Part shown: one piece after another, positions 23,345 to 30,327 of the stretch
Layout: every line of letters begins with the position of its first letter
Position numbering within the stretch: the stretch's first letter is position 1
Assembly: GCA_045105075.1 (NCBI GenBank)
Contig: JBGCDD010000161.1
Location: forward strand, 1-31,327
From: JBGCDD01 sp045105075
GTDB lineage: Bacteria > Pseudomonadota > Alphaproteobacteria > Rhodobacterales > Rhodobacteraceae
Direction of reading: 5' to 3'
DNA: 31,327 nt
The notes under the pieces: model-generated
Told to the model about the DNA's origin: nothing
The model's input: only the letters and a program-made list of their open reading frames with translations
Database searches by the model: none
Program-made: the position numbers and the translations under genes

Positions 23345-24180
23345 CGCTGACCCCGGGCCATAAAGGCCAGACGTTCGAACAAATGCACGTCCTGCTCGTT
23401 CTTGAGCAGGGCGCCGTGCAGTTTCGGCAGCGCATTGGCGCCGTCACGCTTCAGATCTTCTGCCGTCAGGTCTTCGGCCAGCAATAGCTTGAGCCAGTCC
23501 AATACTTCCGAGGTCGACGGCTTTTTCTTCAGGCCCGCCGTTTCGCGCAGCTCAAAGAACTGGGTCAGCGCGGTGGTCAGCAAGCCCTCTTTGATGCCGG
23601 GGTGATGCACTTCGACAATCTTGCGCATCGTCGCCTCATCCGGGAATCGAATATAGTGAAAGAAACAGCGGCGCAAAAACGCATCCGGCAATTCTTTTTC
23701 GTTGTTCGAGGTGATGATCACCACGGGGCGGTTGACCGCTTTGATCGTCTCGCCGGTCTCGTAGACAAAGAACTCCATCTTATCGAGTTCCTGCAGCAGG
23801 TCGTTGGGGAATTCGATGTCGGCCTTGTCGATCTCATCGATCAGCAGAACCACCTTTTCACCGGCCTCGAACGCCTCCCACAGCTTGCCCTTTTTGATGT
23901 AATTCTTCACATCCTGCACGCGGGCATCGCCCAATTGGCTGTCTCGCAACCGGCTGACCGCGTCATATTCATAAAGCCCCTGTTGCGCGCGGGTGGTGGA
24001 TTTGATGTTCCACTCGATCATGCGCAGCCCAAGTGCGTCGGCCACCTGCAACGCCAATTCGGTCTTACCGGTGCCCGGCTCGCCCTTGACCAGCAGCGGA
24101 CGCTCCAGCGTGACCGCTGCATTGACCGCAATTGTCAGATCTTCGGTGGCCACATAATCTTTGGTGCCTTGAAATTTCAT
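23341..24180 (-). CDS. MoxR-family AAA+ ATPase
   Basis: A 279-residue ATPase: Walker A GEPGTGKT at 33-40, Walker B VVLLIDEIDKAD at 110-121, sensor 1 ITSNNEKELPDAFLRRC, then a helical lid with a KKKPSTSEVLDWLKLL motif. MoxR ATPases act with VWA proteins in the maturation of enzyme complexes; the CoxE-like VWA protein at 18372-19556 is the obvious partner. The start is in the 215-base divergent gap facing dksA. No ribosome site stands out. The 3' end overlaps the 521-residue gene by four bases. Confidence 0.92.
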   Translation of the reverse strand: MKFQGTKDYVATEDLTIAVNAAVTLERPLLVKGEPGTGKTELALQVADALGLRMIEWNIKSTTRAQQGLYEYDAVSRLRDSQLGDARVQDVKNYIKKGKLWEAFEAGEKVVLLIDEIDKADIEFPNDLLQELDKMEFFVYETGETIKAVNRPVVIITSNNEKELPDAFLRRCFFHYIRFPDEATMRKIVEVHHPGIKEGLLTTALTQFFELRETAGLKKKPSTSEVLDWLKLLLAEDLTAEDLKRDGANALPKLHGALLKNEQDVHLFERLAFMARGQR

Positions 24181-24203
24181 GTCATTCCAATCTTTTAATT
24201 GTC

Positions 24204-24246
24204 GTGCCCGTGCCTTTGGGCAACCCTTTGTTCGTTGTGCCCGTGC
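24204..24246. repeat. 10-bp direct repeat in the moxR-dksA gap
   Basis: GTGCCCGTGC occurs at 24204-24213 and again at 24237-24246, 33 bases apart, about three helical turns. It lies between the divergent starts, closer to moxR. It might be a pair of regulator sites; chance is not excluded. Confidence 0.4.
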
Positions 24247-24395
24247 AATCGGGATTAGCCGGGTTTTAGCCCAAGGTGGACGCTATTGTGTAGTGACATT
24301 CTCAGATGTGTCGGATAAACGCTGCGGCAGTGGGGAGCCAGGGGTCTAGGATTGTTTTTATGACTGACGTTGTTGGCCAAACCGAGGGAGCCGAT

Positions 24396-24818
24396 ATGAA
24401 GCAGGATGTGTTTCTGCCGGACGACTATCGACCGGCTGAAGATGAACCCTTTATGAGTGCGCAGCAGATGGAATATTTCCGTCGCAAGCTGCTGAACTGG
24501 AAACAGGAGCTGCTGGCGGGCAGCCGCGACACAATCGAAGGTCTGCAGGACGGCACGCGCAACATCCCAGATGTTGCCGACCGCGCCAGCGAAGAGACCG
24601 ACCGGGCGCTGGAATTGCGCACCCGGGATCGACAGCGCAAACTTGTCAGCAAGATCGACAGTGCGCTGCGGCGTTTGGATGAAGGTGAATTTGGTTATTG
24701 CAGTGTGACCGGCGAGCCGATTTCGCTCAAACGGCTGGATGCACGCCCGATTGCCACGATGAGCCTTGAGGCGCAGGAACGTCACGAGCGGCGCGAGAAA
24801 GTGCACCGCGACGAATGA
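24396..24818 (+). CDS. dksA: DksA-type RNA polymerase regulator with a one-cysteine finger
   Basis: A 140-residue DksA/TraR protein that binds the secondary channel of RNA polymerase and, with ppGpp, adjusts rRNA and stress promoters. The coiled-coil tip DVADRA (59-64) keeps the D..D.A pattern essential in E. coli DksA. The zinc-finger region keeps only C102; the other three positions are Thr/Ser/Ala (GYCSVTGEP and ATMSLEAQERHE). This is known in the Rhodobacter DksA homologue, which still works like DksA. Of two in-frame ATGs, 24396 has GAGGGAG five bases upstream; the alternative is 24360. A strong terminator follows. Confidence 0.93.
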   Translation: MKQDVFLPDDYRPAEDEPFMSAQQMEYFRRKLLNWKQELLAGSRDTIEGLQDGTRNIPDVADRASEETDRALELRTRDRQRKLVSKIDSALRRLDEGEFGYCSVTGEPISLKRLDARPIATMSLEAQERHERREKVHRDE

Positions 24819-24847
24819 CCCCGCGCCAGGATTGGCACAGATTGAAA

Positions 24848-24879
24848 AACGCCGGGGCCGAAAGCCGCGGCGTTTTTTT
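24848..24879 (+). terminator. rho-independent terminator after dksA
   Basis: AACGCCG (24848-24854) pairs with CGGCGTT (24868-24874), with an inner GGC/GCC pairing around a CGAAA loop, and a run of seven T residues at 24873-24879. It separates dksA from the monooxygenase gene that starts 21 bases later. Confidence 0.88.
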
Positions 24880-24899
24880 CGTTAACGGTGAGGGTTGGC

Positions 24900-26069
24900 A
24901 TGGATCTCAACGGGCTCGACATTGCGGTGATTGGCGGGGGCATCGCCGGGCTGGCCTCGGCGCTGTGCTTGCGCCAGCGCGGCGCCAACGTCGCGGTGTT
25001 CGAGCAGGCCGAGGCGATCACCGAAGTCGGCGCGGGGTTGCAAATCACCCCCAATGGCGCAGTGGTTTTGAATGCGCTGGGGTTGGGCCCTGATTTCGCG
25101 CGCATTGCTTTGCGTGCCAAAGCCGTTGTGTTGCGTGATTATCGCCGTCGCAGCGACGTCTTGCGCCTTGATTTGGCCCGGCTGGCCCCCGATCAGGTCT
25201 ACGGCTTTGTACACCGCGCCGATCTGATTGATGTGCTGGCCGATGCGGCGCGCGCGGCGGGCGTGTCGCTGCATTTGTCCAGCACGGTACAATCTGTGTC
25301 TGATGCACCGCGTCCGCAAATCGCTTGTGCAAATGGCACCCGTCACAGCGCGGATCTGGTGATTGGTGCCGACGGCGTGAAATCTGTGCTGCGCGGTGAT
25401 TTGAACGGCACTGCGGATGCACGGTTTACCGGGCAGGTCGCCTGGCGCGCGCTGGTGCCGGGGCGTCCCGACATGGTGCCCGAAGCGCAGGTTTTCATGG
25501 GGCCGGGGCGGCATCTGGTGGCCTATCCTCTGCGCGACGGCGCGCTGATCAACCTTGTTGCGGTTGAGGCTCGCCGCAGCTGGGCCGCCGAGGGCTGGAC
25601 CCATTTCGATGACGCTGCCAATCTGCGCGCGGCGTTTTCGCGCTTTGGTCCTGCGGCCCAAGATCTGTTGCAACAAGTTGAAAACCCCGGCCTTTGGGGC
25701 CTGTTCCGCCATCCCGTCGCGCAAAACTGGCACGCGGGCGCGCGCGTGCTTGTCGGGGATGCGGCCCATCCAACGCTTCCGTTTCTGGCGCAAGGCGCCA
25801 ACATGGCTTTGGAAGATGCGTGGTGTCTGGCGGCCTCGATTGCGCAGGGCGCGTCACTGGAGCAGGGGTTGTCCCGTTATCAAACCCGCCGCCAGGACCG
25901 GGTCCGCCGCATCATCCGCGCGGCCAATGGCAATGCGTGGAAATACCACCTGATCAGCCCGATCCGCGAACCGGCGCATTTTGTGATGTGGCTGGGCGGC
26001 AAAATCGCGCCCGCCCGCATGGTGGGTCAGTTCGACTGGCTCTACGGCTATGACGTGACCGCTGTCTAA
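24900..26069 (+). CDS. FAD-dependent monooxygenase (salicylate hydroxylase/UbiH type)
   Basis: A 389-residue flavoprotein of the class A aromatic hydroxylase family. The FAD dinucleotide motif GGGIAGL is at 12-18, the DG motif GADGVKS at 156-162 and the GD motif VLVGDAAHP near 283-291. Such enzymes hydroxylate aromatic or related substrates with NAD(P)H and oxygen. The C terminus (GRxAPARxxxQFDWLYGYD) resembles salicylate 1-monooxygenase-like proteins. The ATG at 24900 is preferred (GAGG upstream); a GTG at 24888 is in frame. The 3' end overlaps the convergent exonuclease by four bases (shared CTAA). No aromatic catabolic genes are near, so the substrate is open. Confidence 0.88.
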   Translation: MDLNGLDIAVIGGGIAGLASALCLRQRGANVAVFEQAEAITEVGAGLQITPNGAVVLNALGLGPDFARIALRAKAVVLRDYRRRSDVLRLDLARLAPDQVYGFVHRADLIDVLADAARAAGVSLHLSSTVQSVSDAPRPQIACANGTRHSADLVIGADGVKSVLRGDLNGTADARFTGQVAWRALVPGRPDMVPEAQVFMGPGRHLVAYPLRDGALINLVAVEARRSWAAEGWTHFDDAANLRAAFSRFGPAAQDLLQQVENPGLWGLFRHPVAQNWHAGARVLVGDAAHPTLPFLAQGANMALEDAWCLAASIAQGASLEQGLSRYQTRRQDRVRRIIRAANGNAWKYHLISPIREPAHFVMWLGGKIAPARMVGQFDWLYGYDVTAV

Positions 26070-26845
26070 AGGTCGAGCTCGACCCAAATCGGCACGTGAT
26101 CCGAGGGTTTTTCGCGCGCGCGGATATCCTTGTCGATCTGACAGTCCAGCAGCAGATCCGCACAAGGCGGGGTCAGCAGAAAATGGTCAATGCGAATGCC
26201 GTCATCGCGATTCCACGCCCCAGCCTGATAATCCCAAAAACTGTAATGGCCCGGTCCAAAGGTGCGCGCCCGGAACGCATCGGTAAAGCCAAGGTTCACA
26301 ATCTCGCGGAACGCTGCGCGGCTTTCGGGTCGAAAAAGCGCGTCCTCGCCCCAGGCTTCGGGGCGGCGTGCGTCTTCGGGTTGCGGGATGATGTTATAGT
26401 CGCCGGCCATCAGGGCGACCTCTTCGCTGGCGATCAACGCGGCGGCGCGCGCCTTCAAACGTTTCATCCAGGCCAGTTTGTAGTCATATTTTGGCCCCGG
26501 CGCCGGGTTGCCATTGGGCAGATACAGCCCGCAAATCCGCACCGCCTGTTTGCCCACCACGGTCGCCTCGATCCAGCGCGCCTGTTCGTCGCTGTCATCG
26601 CCGGGCAAACCGCGCGTGACATCCTCAAGCGGCAGTTTGGACAGAATGGCGACCCCGTTAAAAGACTTCTGACCGTGCGTTTCCACCGAATATCCACGAT
26701 CCTCGAACAATTCGCGCGGAAATCCGTCGTCGACTGACTTAATTTCCTGCAAAACCACAACATCTGGCTGTGCTTCGTCCAGCCAATCGGGTAAGGCCTG
26801 CGCCCGAGCCTTGATCCCGTTGATGTTGAAACTGGCGATTTTCAT
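26066..26845 (-). CDS. xthA: exodeoxyribonuclease III
   Basis: A 259-residue AP endonuclease/3'-5' exonuclease of the ExoIII/Ape1 family, used in base-excision repair. Landmark residues are FNINGIKAR (N7, N9), VLQEIK (E34, metal ligand), LYLPNGNP, MAGDYNIIP (Asp/Asn pair), IDHFLLTP and the terminal SDHVPIW (H250). Length is normal. The start at 26845 has TGAGAT upstream. It ends with TAG, one of the clear cases that TAG is a working stop codon in this genome. Confidence 0.95.
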   Translation of the reverse strand: MKIASFNINGIKARAQALPDWLDEAQPDVVVLQEIKSVDDGFPRELFEDRGYSVETHGQKSFNGVAILSKLPLEDVTRGLPGDDSDEQARWIEATVVGKQAVRICGLYLPNGNPAPGPKYDYKLAWMKRLKARAAALIASEEVALMAGDYNIIPQPEDARRPEAWGEDALFRPESRAAFREIVNLGFTDAFRARTFGPGHYSFWDYQAGAWNRDDGIRIDHFLLTPPCADLLLDCQIDKDIRAREKPSDHVPIWVELDL

Positions 26846-27055
26846 GGCGATCTCATTTCTTGCACAGGCAGGTCAGGACAGGTGTCATACCGTGTCGTGA
26901 TCTATCGCCCAAGGCGCGCGTCAGAGCAAGTCAGTGATCGCACCATTTGGGCGCCAATTGGCGTCAGGGCGAATCGTTTTTGGGTCGTGCTGTGCTGTGA
27001 TTCGGTCAGGTTGATCCGCCAAATCGCTGATTTATGGCTTGTTTCGGGTGCTAAA

Positions 27056-27070
27056 TTAACCTGTGGATAA
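27056..27070. promoter_or_regulatory. CtrA-like site overlapping a DnaA box
   Basis: TTAA-N7-ATAA differs by one base from the CtrA consensus TTAA-N7-TTAA, and its right half overlaps the DnaA box at 27062-27070 (TGTGGATAA on this strand, TTATCCACA on the other). Overlapping CtrA/DnaA sites are typical of cell-cycle-controlled loci in Alphaproteobacteria. Confidence 0.4.
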
Positions 27071-27137
27071 GTATTTTTGCGCGGGATTGTGTCAACACGT
27101 TAAGGTTGAGTGTCATCCGCTTGGCCAGCGCTCTTCA

Positions 27138-27146
27138 TGTGGATAA
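27138..27146 (-). promoter_or_regulatory. second perfect DnaA box
   Basis: TTATCCACA on the minus strand, 76 bases from the first box and in the same orientation, about 100 bases before the repeat-protein start. A possible promoter (TTGGCC at 27121 region with GATAAC) overlaps it, so DnaA could affect transcription. Confidence 0.5.
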
Positions 27147-27246
27147 CTCGGCTAAGACACCCCAATTAGTAGAAAAAATGCTTTTCGATTCAGCCTTTGG
27201 GTGCAAGCCTGAGAGCGTTATCTTCTTCAATTTGGGAAATTAAGCC

Positions 27247-27858
27247 ATGAATGCTAAACGCAAAGTTAACGACTTCACCAGTATCGTTTCCAACATGGAA
27301 ACAACCAATATCTTTGATGGCGACGCAACAGCGCTCTTTTCGTCAGGTTCGGCCCCAATCTGCGCAACAGACGCGTTTTCGGGCGATCACACGGCCCTGT
27401 TCTCGTCCGGCTCCGCACCTCAGATGCGCGCAACTGCCATCACCGGCGACGCCGTCGAAATGTTCTCGTCCGGGTCCGCGCCCAGCACATCGCAAACTGC
27501 TTTGACAGGCGATCTGGTACACATGTTCTCGTCCGGCTCCGCACCCGTCGCCAGCGGCGATGTCACGACTGGTGAGGGCACGCAGATGTTCTCGTCCGGT
27601 TCTGCGCCTGTCGCCAGCGGCGATGTCACGACTGGTGAGGGCACGCAGATGTTCTCGTCCGGTTCTGCGCCTGTCGCCAGCGGCGATGTCACGACTGGTG
27701 AGGGCACGCACATGTTCTCCTCCGGTTCCGCACCTGTCGCCAGCGGCGATGTCACAACAGGTGAGGGCACGCAGATGTTTTCATCTGGCTCGGCGCCGAA
27801 AGTCGCCAGCGTGGCAACACTGGGTGATCGCACCGAGATGTTTTCCTCGGGCAGCTAA
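27247..27858 (+). CDS. protein of nine 21-residue FSSGSAP repeats, possible modified-peptide precursor
   Basis: A 203-residue protein. Residues 1-about 20 form a basic/polar leader-like segment (MNAKRKVNDFTSIVSN). The rest is nine repeats of exactly 21 residues: FSSGS starts at residues 31, 52, 73, 94, 115, 136, 157, 178 and 199, each preceded by G-D/E-x-T/V-x-M/L, and eight are followed by AP. The chain stops right after the ninth FSSGS. Only one cysteine (C39) is present. There is no signal peptide or membrane span. From memory some roseobacter proteins of this kind are catalogued as DUF6749; unverified. It could be a multi-core precursor for the downstream gene products, or a beta-solenoid structural protein. 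The ribosome site (GGGA) is weak. Confidence 0.88.
   Translation: MNAKRKVNDFTSIVSNMETTNIFDGDATALFSSGSAPICATDAFSGDHTALFSSGSAPQMRATAITGDAVEMFSSGSAPSTSQTALTGDLVHMFSSGSAPVASGDVTTGEGTQMFSSGSAPVASGDVTTGEGTQMFSSGSAPVASGDVTTGEGTHMFSSGSAPVASGDVTTGEGTQMFSSGSAPKVASVATLGDRTEMFSSGS
27547..27798 (+). repeat. 63-bp tandem repeats, four near-identical copies
   Basis: Four 63-bp units start at 27547, 27610, 27673 and 27736. The first two are identical at all 63 positions, the third differs at four, and the fourth at several silent sites. They encode residues 101-184 of the repeat protein. The flanking five units have diverged but keep the same period, so the gene grows by unit duplication. Confidence 0.92.
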
Positions 27859-27889
27859 GCGCTTGGGACCCATCTGAAGTTGGATACGG

Positions 27890-27906
27890 GGCGTTCAGGG
27901 GACGCC
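27890..27906 (+). terminator. weak hairpin between repeat-protein gene and next gene
   Basis: GGCGT (27890-27894) pairs with ACGCC (27902-27906) around a seven-base loop, followed by ATTTG. It is too weak for a full terminator, but it could lower expression of the downstream genes relative to the repeat protein. Confidence 0.3.
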
Positions 27907-27925
27907 ATTTGAAAAGGGAAACCAC

Positions 27926-29017
27926 ATGTCAAATGTCATTCGTCTGAACGTTCCGTCCCAGCGCCAGTCGCAAGGCGACCGGCACGCCGCTTTGATTGCC
28001 AGTTTTGCCCAGCATCGCCGATTTGGAGATGATGTGTTCTGGCTCAAGGAAAACGCCGAACTGTTGAATATCCTTGAATGCACCGGAACCAAGCTGGCGC
28101 CTGACGCGCTGGCTCCGTTCGAGGGCTACTACAAACATGTTGAGAAAAGGTTGGGGTTTTTCCCGCAATATTACCGATTTTTGCTGTCGATTTGCCTTGA
28201 TTTGGAAGATCTTGGCCTGACCACCGCTGGATCTTCGGGCACCAAAGGCGAGACATTGGTTCGCTGGGCCGCCCGCGAAGGTCTGGCTGAAGCCGAGCTC
28301 TCCGATTTGCAACGCGCAGAAGCTCGCCGACTGATGATGCGTCGCGGCGTTGATCCGTTTCCAGACGACGCCGGCCTGAGCGCGCGCCTGCATCGCTTCA
28401 TCAACCGCTCTGACACCTTTGCGATGCCCAACAAAAAGGCCGCCTATGAACTGACGCATATCGTGTTTTACCTCAGCGAATATGGCCGGCGCGATCCTGG
28501 GCTGAGCAGCGCCGCTCTGACAAGTTTGGAATTCGCCGGGATCCTCGCCTATTTGGATCAAAACGCTGATTTGCTTGCCGAAATCTGTATTGCGATGCGC
28601 TTTGCTGGCGCGACGCCTTCGCAGATCTGGGAGGATTGGCTGGAACGTGAAACCCACTGTTTCGAGCTTGAGACCGGCCCGACCGCAGGCACCAGTGACG
28701 ACTATCACGACTATTTCGTGTGCAACTGGCTGATGGCCGCCTCTGGGCGCGATGCCTTTGTCAAAGCGGCCAGCTTTGAGCGAATGGCGTTTTTCCGCGC
28801 CGAGCCAGCGGTCGGCCCACTGCGTGAAATGTCGGAATGCATGTTCCGAATGGAGGAGGCACGCAGCGACGACTGGGGCGTGATGCGCGCACAAGTGGTC
28901 GACGGGCTAACCGAAATTGGCCATGACATTCTGGACGAAGCCGAACGCAGCAGCCCCAAGTTCGACGCCTTCTTTGCCGGTTTCGCGCGCACGGGCTTAA
29001 GAGGTGTGGCCCTGTGA
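27926..29017 (+). CDS. 363-residue helical protein of unknown function (DUF6902-like)
   Basis: It starts at ATG 27926 with AGGG upstream, 67 bases after the repeat-protein gene. The sequence is helical and soluble throughout. Two possible metal- or catalysis-related clusters stand out: YELTHIVFYLSEYGRRDP (residues 174-191, H178) and DDYHDYF (258-264, H261), plus HCFELE near 244. From memory this matches a roseobacter family listed as DUF6902, with no known function; unverified. The stop overlaps the transporter start (GTGA), so it is translated with the exporter. Position between a repetitive peptide and a transporter suggests a modifying enzyme or chaperone, as inference only. Confidence 0.8.
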   Translation: MSNVIRLNVPSQRQSQGDRHAALIASFAQHRRFGDDVFWLKENAELLNILECTGTKLAPDALAPFEGYYKHVEKRLGFFPQYYRFLLSICLDLEDLGLTTAGSSGTKGETLVRWAAREGLAEAELSDLQRAEARRLMMRRGVDPFPDDAGLSARLHRFINRSDTFAMPNKKAAYELTHIVFYLSEYGRRDPGLSSAALTSLEFAGILAYLDQNADLLAEICIAMRFAGATPSQIWEDWLERETHCFELETGPTAGTSDDYHDYFVCNWLMAASGRDAFVKAASFERMAFFRAEPAVGPLREMSECMFRMEEARSDDWGVMRAQVVDGLTEIGHDILDEAERSSPKFDAFFAGFARTGLRGVAL

Positions 29018-29916
29018 GCCGCAGTTTGCCCGTTGCCGCCATCGGCGCGGGGCTGGTTTTGGTCTATACCGCGCTGATTTCTTCGGCCGACGCGATCACC
29101 AAATTGATTGCCGGTGGCTATAGCGCGCCACAGTTGTTTTGTTTGTCCGGTCTGATCGTGTTGGGCCTGAGCGCATTGGCCGACCGTCACCCCAGTCAGC
29201 GGCGGGGCCTGAAAACCCGCTGTCCACGCGCAATGGCGGTGCGGGCCGGAGCCACCGTGCTGGCGGCTGTGTCGTTTTTCTATGCGTTCCGATACCTCCC
29301 CTTTGCGGAGGTTTTTTTGTTCATTGGATTGATGCCGATCTTGGCTGGTCTTATGTCCGGCCCAATCCTTGGCGAACACGTGCGCCCGGTGGCCTGGGCG
29401 GCTTTGGCGGCGGGTTTTGTTGGCGTGTTGTGTCTGTTTCCGGCTGGGTTGGGCTCGGTGTCGCTTGGCCACGGCTTTGCGCTGTCTGCGGCGGTTTTCG
29501 GCACATTGTCGATGGTCATGGCGCGCTATATCGGGCGCTTTGAAACCAACGCTTTGGCGCAGGTTTTCTATCCAAACCTGGCCATCTTTGGGACGATGGC
29601 GGTGGCGCTGCCTTTTGTCTGGATCGCGATGCCGTTGGGCGATCTGGCTTGGGTTGTGGCCTATGCGGCGCTGCTGTTTGTGGCGCGCTGGGTTGTGGTT
29701 GTGGCGCTGCGCATGTTGGCCGCTTATGTGGTCACGCCGCTGATGAACCTGCAATTTGTCTGGATGGTGGTTTTGGGCGCCGTGTTCTTTCAGGAATACC
29801 CGGCGCCGGGCACGTTTTTGGGTGTGGGCATCGTGATTTCGACCGGGGTGTTTTTGGTGTGGGACCAGTTCGCCCCCAGCCCAACGCGCAAAGTCGCACC
29901 GGCCAAGGCGACCTGA
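29014..29916 (+). CDS. EamA/DMT-superfamily transporter
   Basis: A 300-residue inner-membrane protein with about ten hydrophobic helices in two EamA-like repeats (first repeat from residue 7, second from about 150, GFALSAAVFGTLSMVMARYIG). Family members export amino acids, nucleobases, sugars or metabolites. It starts with GTG at 29014, overlapping the stop of the 363-residue gene. A basic tail (TRKVAPAKA) faces the cytoplasm if the usual topology holds. Coupling suggests it moves a product or substrate of the upstream genes. EamA proteins normally carry small molecules, not peptides, which weakens a peptide-export reading. Confidence 0.9.
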   Translation: MSRSLPVAAIGAGLVLVYTALISSADAITKLIAGGYSAPQLFCLSGLIVLGLSALADRHPSQRRGLKTRCPRAMAVRAGATVLAAVSFFYAFRYLPFAEVFLFIGLMPILAGLMSGPILGEHVRPVAWAALAAGFVGVLCLFPAGLGSVSLGHGFALSAAVFGTLSMVMARYIGRFETNALAQVFYPNLAIFGTMAVALPFVWIAMPLGDLAWVVAYAALLFVARWVVVVALRMLAAYVVTPLMNLQFVWMVVLGAVFFQEYPAPGTFLGVGIVISTGVFLVWDQFAPSPTRKVAPAKAT

Positions 29917-29923
29917 CCTGACA

Positions 29924-30247
29924 TCACATCGAAAACGAGGTGCCGCAGCCGCAGGACGATGTGGCATTTGGATTCTCGATCACAAATCGCGCGCCAATCA
30001 GTTCGTCGGAAAAATCGATCACCGCGTTTTCCAGAAACGGCAGCGACACCGTGTCGACGATCACTTTTTGACCCTGGCCTTCCAGAATCAAATCATCGTC
30101 GGCGGGCGCATCCAGCACAATTTCATACTGAAATCCGGAACACCCGCCGCCTTCAACGGCGACGCGCAGACCCTGACCCTGATCCGCTGCCCCGATCTCA
30201 GCAAGGCGGGCAAAGGCGCGTTCGGTCACTTTTGGCGGCAAATTCAT
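29924..30247 (-). CDS. erpA: A-type iron-sulfur carrier / insertion protein
   Basis: A 107-residue HesB/IscA-family protein that carries Fe-S clusters to apo-enzymes. The three cysteine ligands are C36 (GGGCSGFQY), C99 and C101 (SSCGCGTSF). The length and the C-terminal CGCGTSF fit ErpA/IscA. No isc/suf genes are adjacent, which favours a stand-alone ErpA role. The ATG at 30247 is used; the open frame reaches 30346 through the dGTPase start region. It is convergent with the transporter gene (seven-base gap) and divergent from the dGTPase gene. Confidence 0.93.
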   Translation of the reverse strand: MNLPPKVTERAFARLAEIGAADQGQGLRVAVEGGGCSGFQYEIVLDAPADDDLILEGQGQKVIVDTVSLPFLENAVIDFSDELIGARFVIENPNATSSCGCGTSFSM

Positions 30248-30327
30248 CTCAGCACTCCAGGGCGGTTTCAATAGGGCCTGCCTTGCAATATAGAAAACCT
30301 CGGGACAGGCGACAAGGACAAGGGCTG

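Larger units (their letters stand above)
26846..27246. other. 400-bp intergenic region with DnaA boxes, upstream of the repeat-protein gene
   Basis: This stretch between divergent xthA and the repeat-protein gene holds no convincing gene. Its right half is AT-richer than its surroundings and carries two perfect DnaA boxes, a CtrA-like site and several GANTC methylation sites (for example near 26973, 26999 and 27187). It is not a recognisable replication origin: there are no dnaA, rep or par genes in the window. Confidence 0.6.

Noticed and set aside
26882..27070. A 62-codon plus-strand frame after exonuclease III
   Set aside because: No ribosome site, no recognisable protein character, and it ends within the first DnaA box.
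26846..27246. Chromosomal or plasmid replication origin
   Set aside because: Two DnaA boxes alone are not enough; there is no dnaA, rep, parAB or iteron array nearby and the flanking genes are not typical origin neighbours.
27247..27858. Lanthipeptide or other thioether precursor
   Set aside because: Only one cysteine exists in the whole protein and no LanM/LanB-like or radical-SAM gene is in the neighbourhood; any modification would have to be of another kind.
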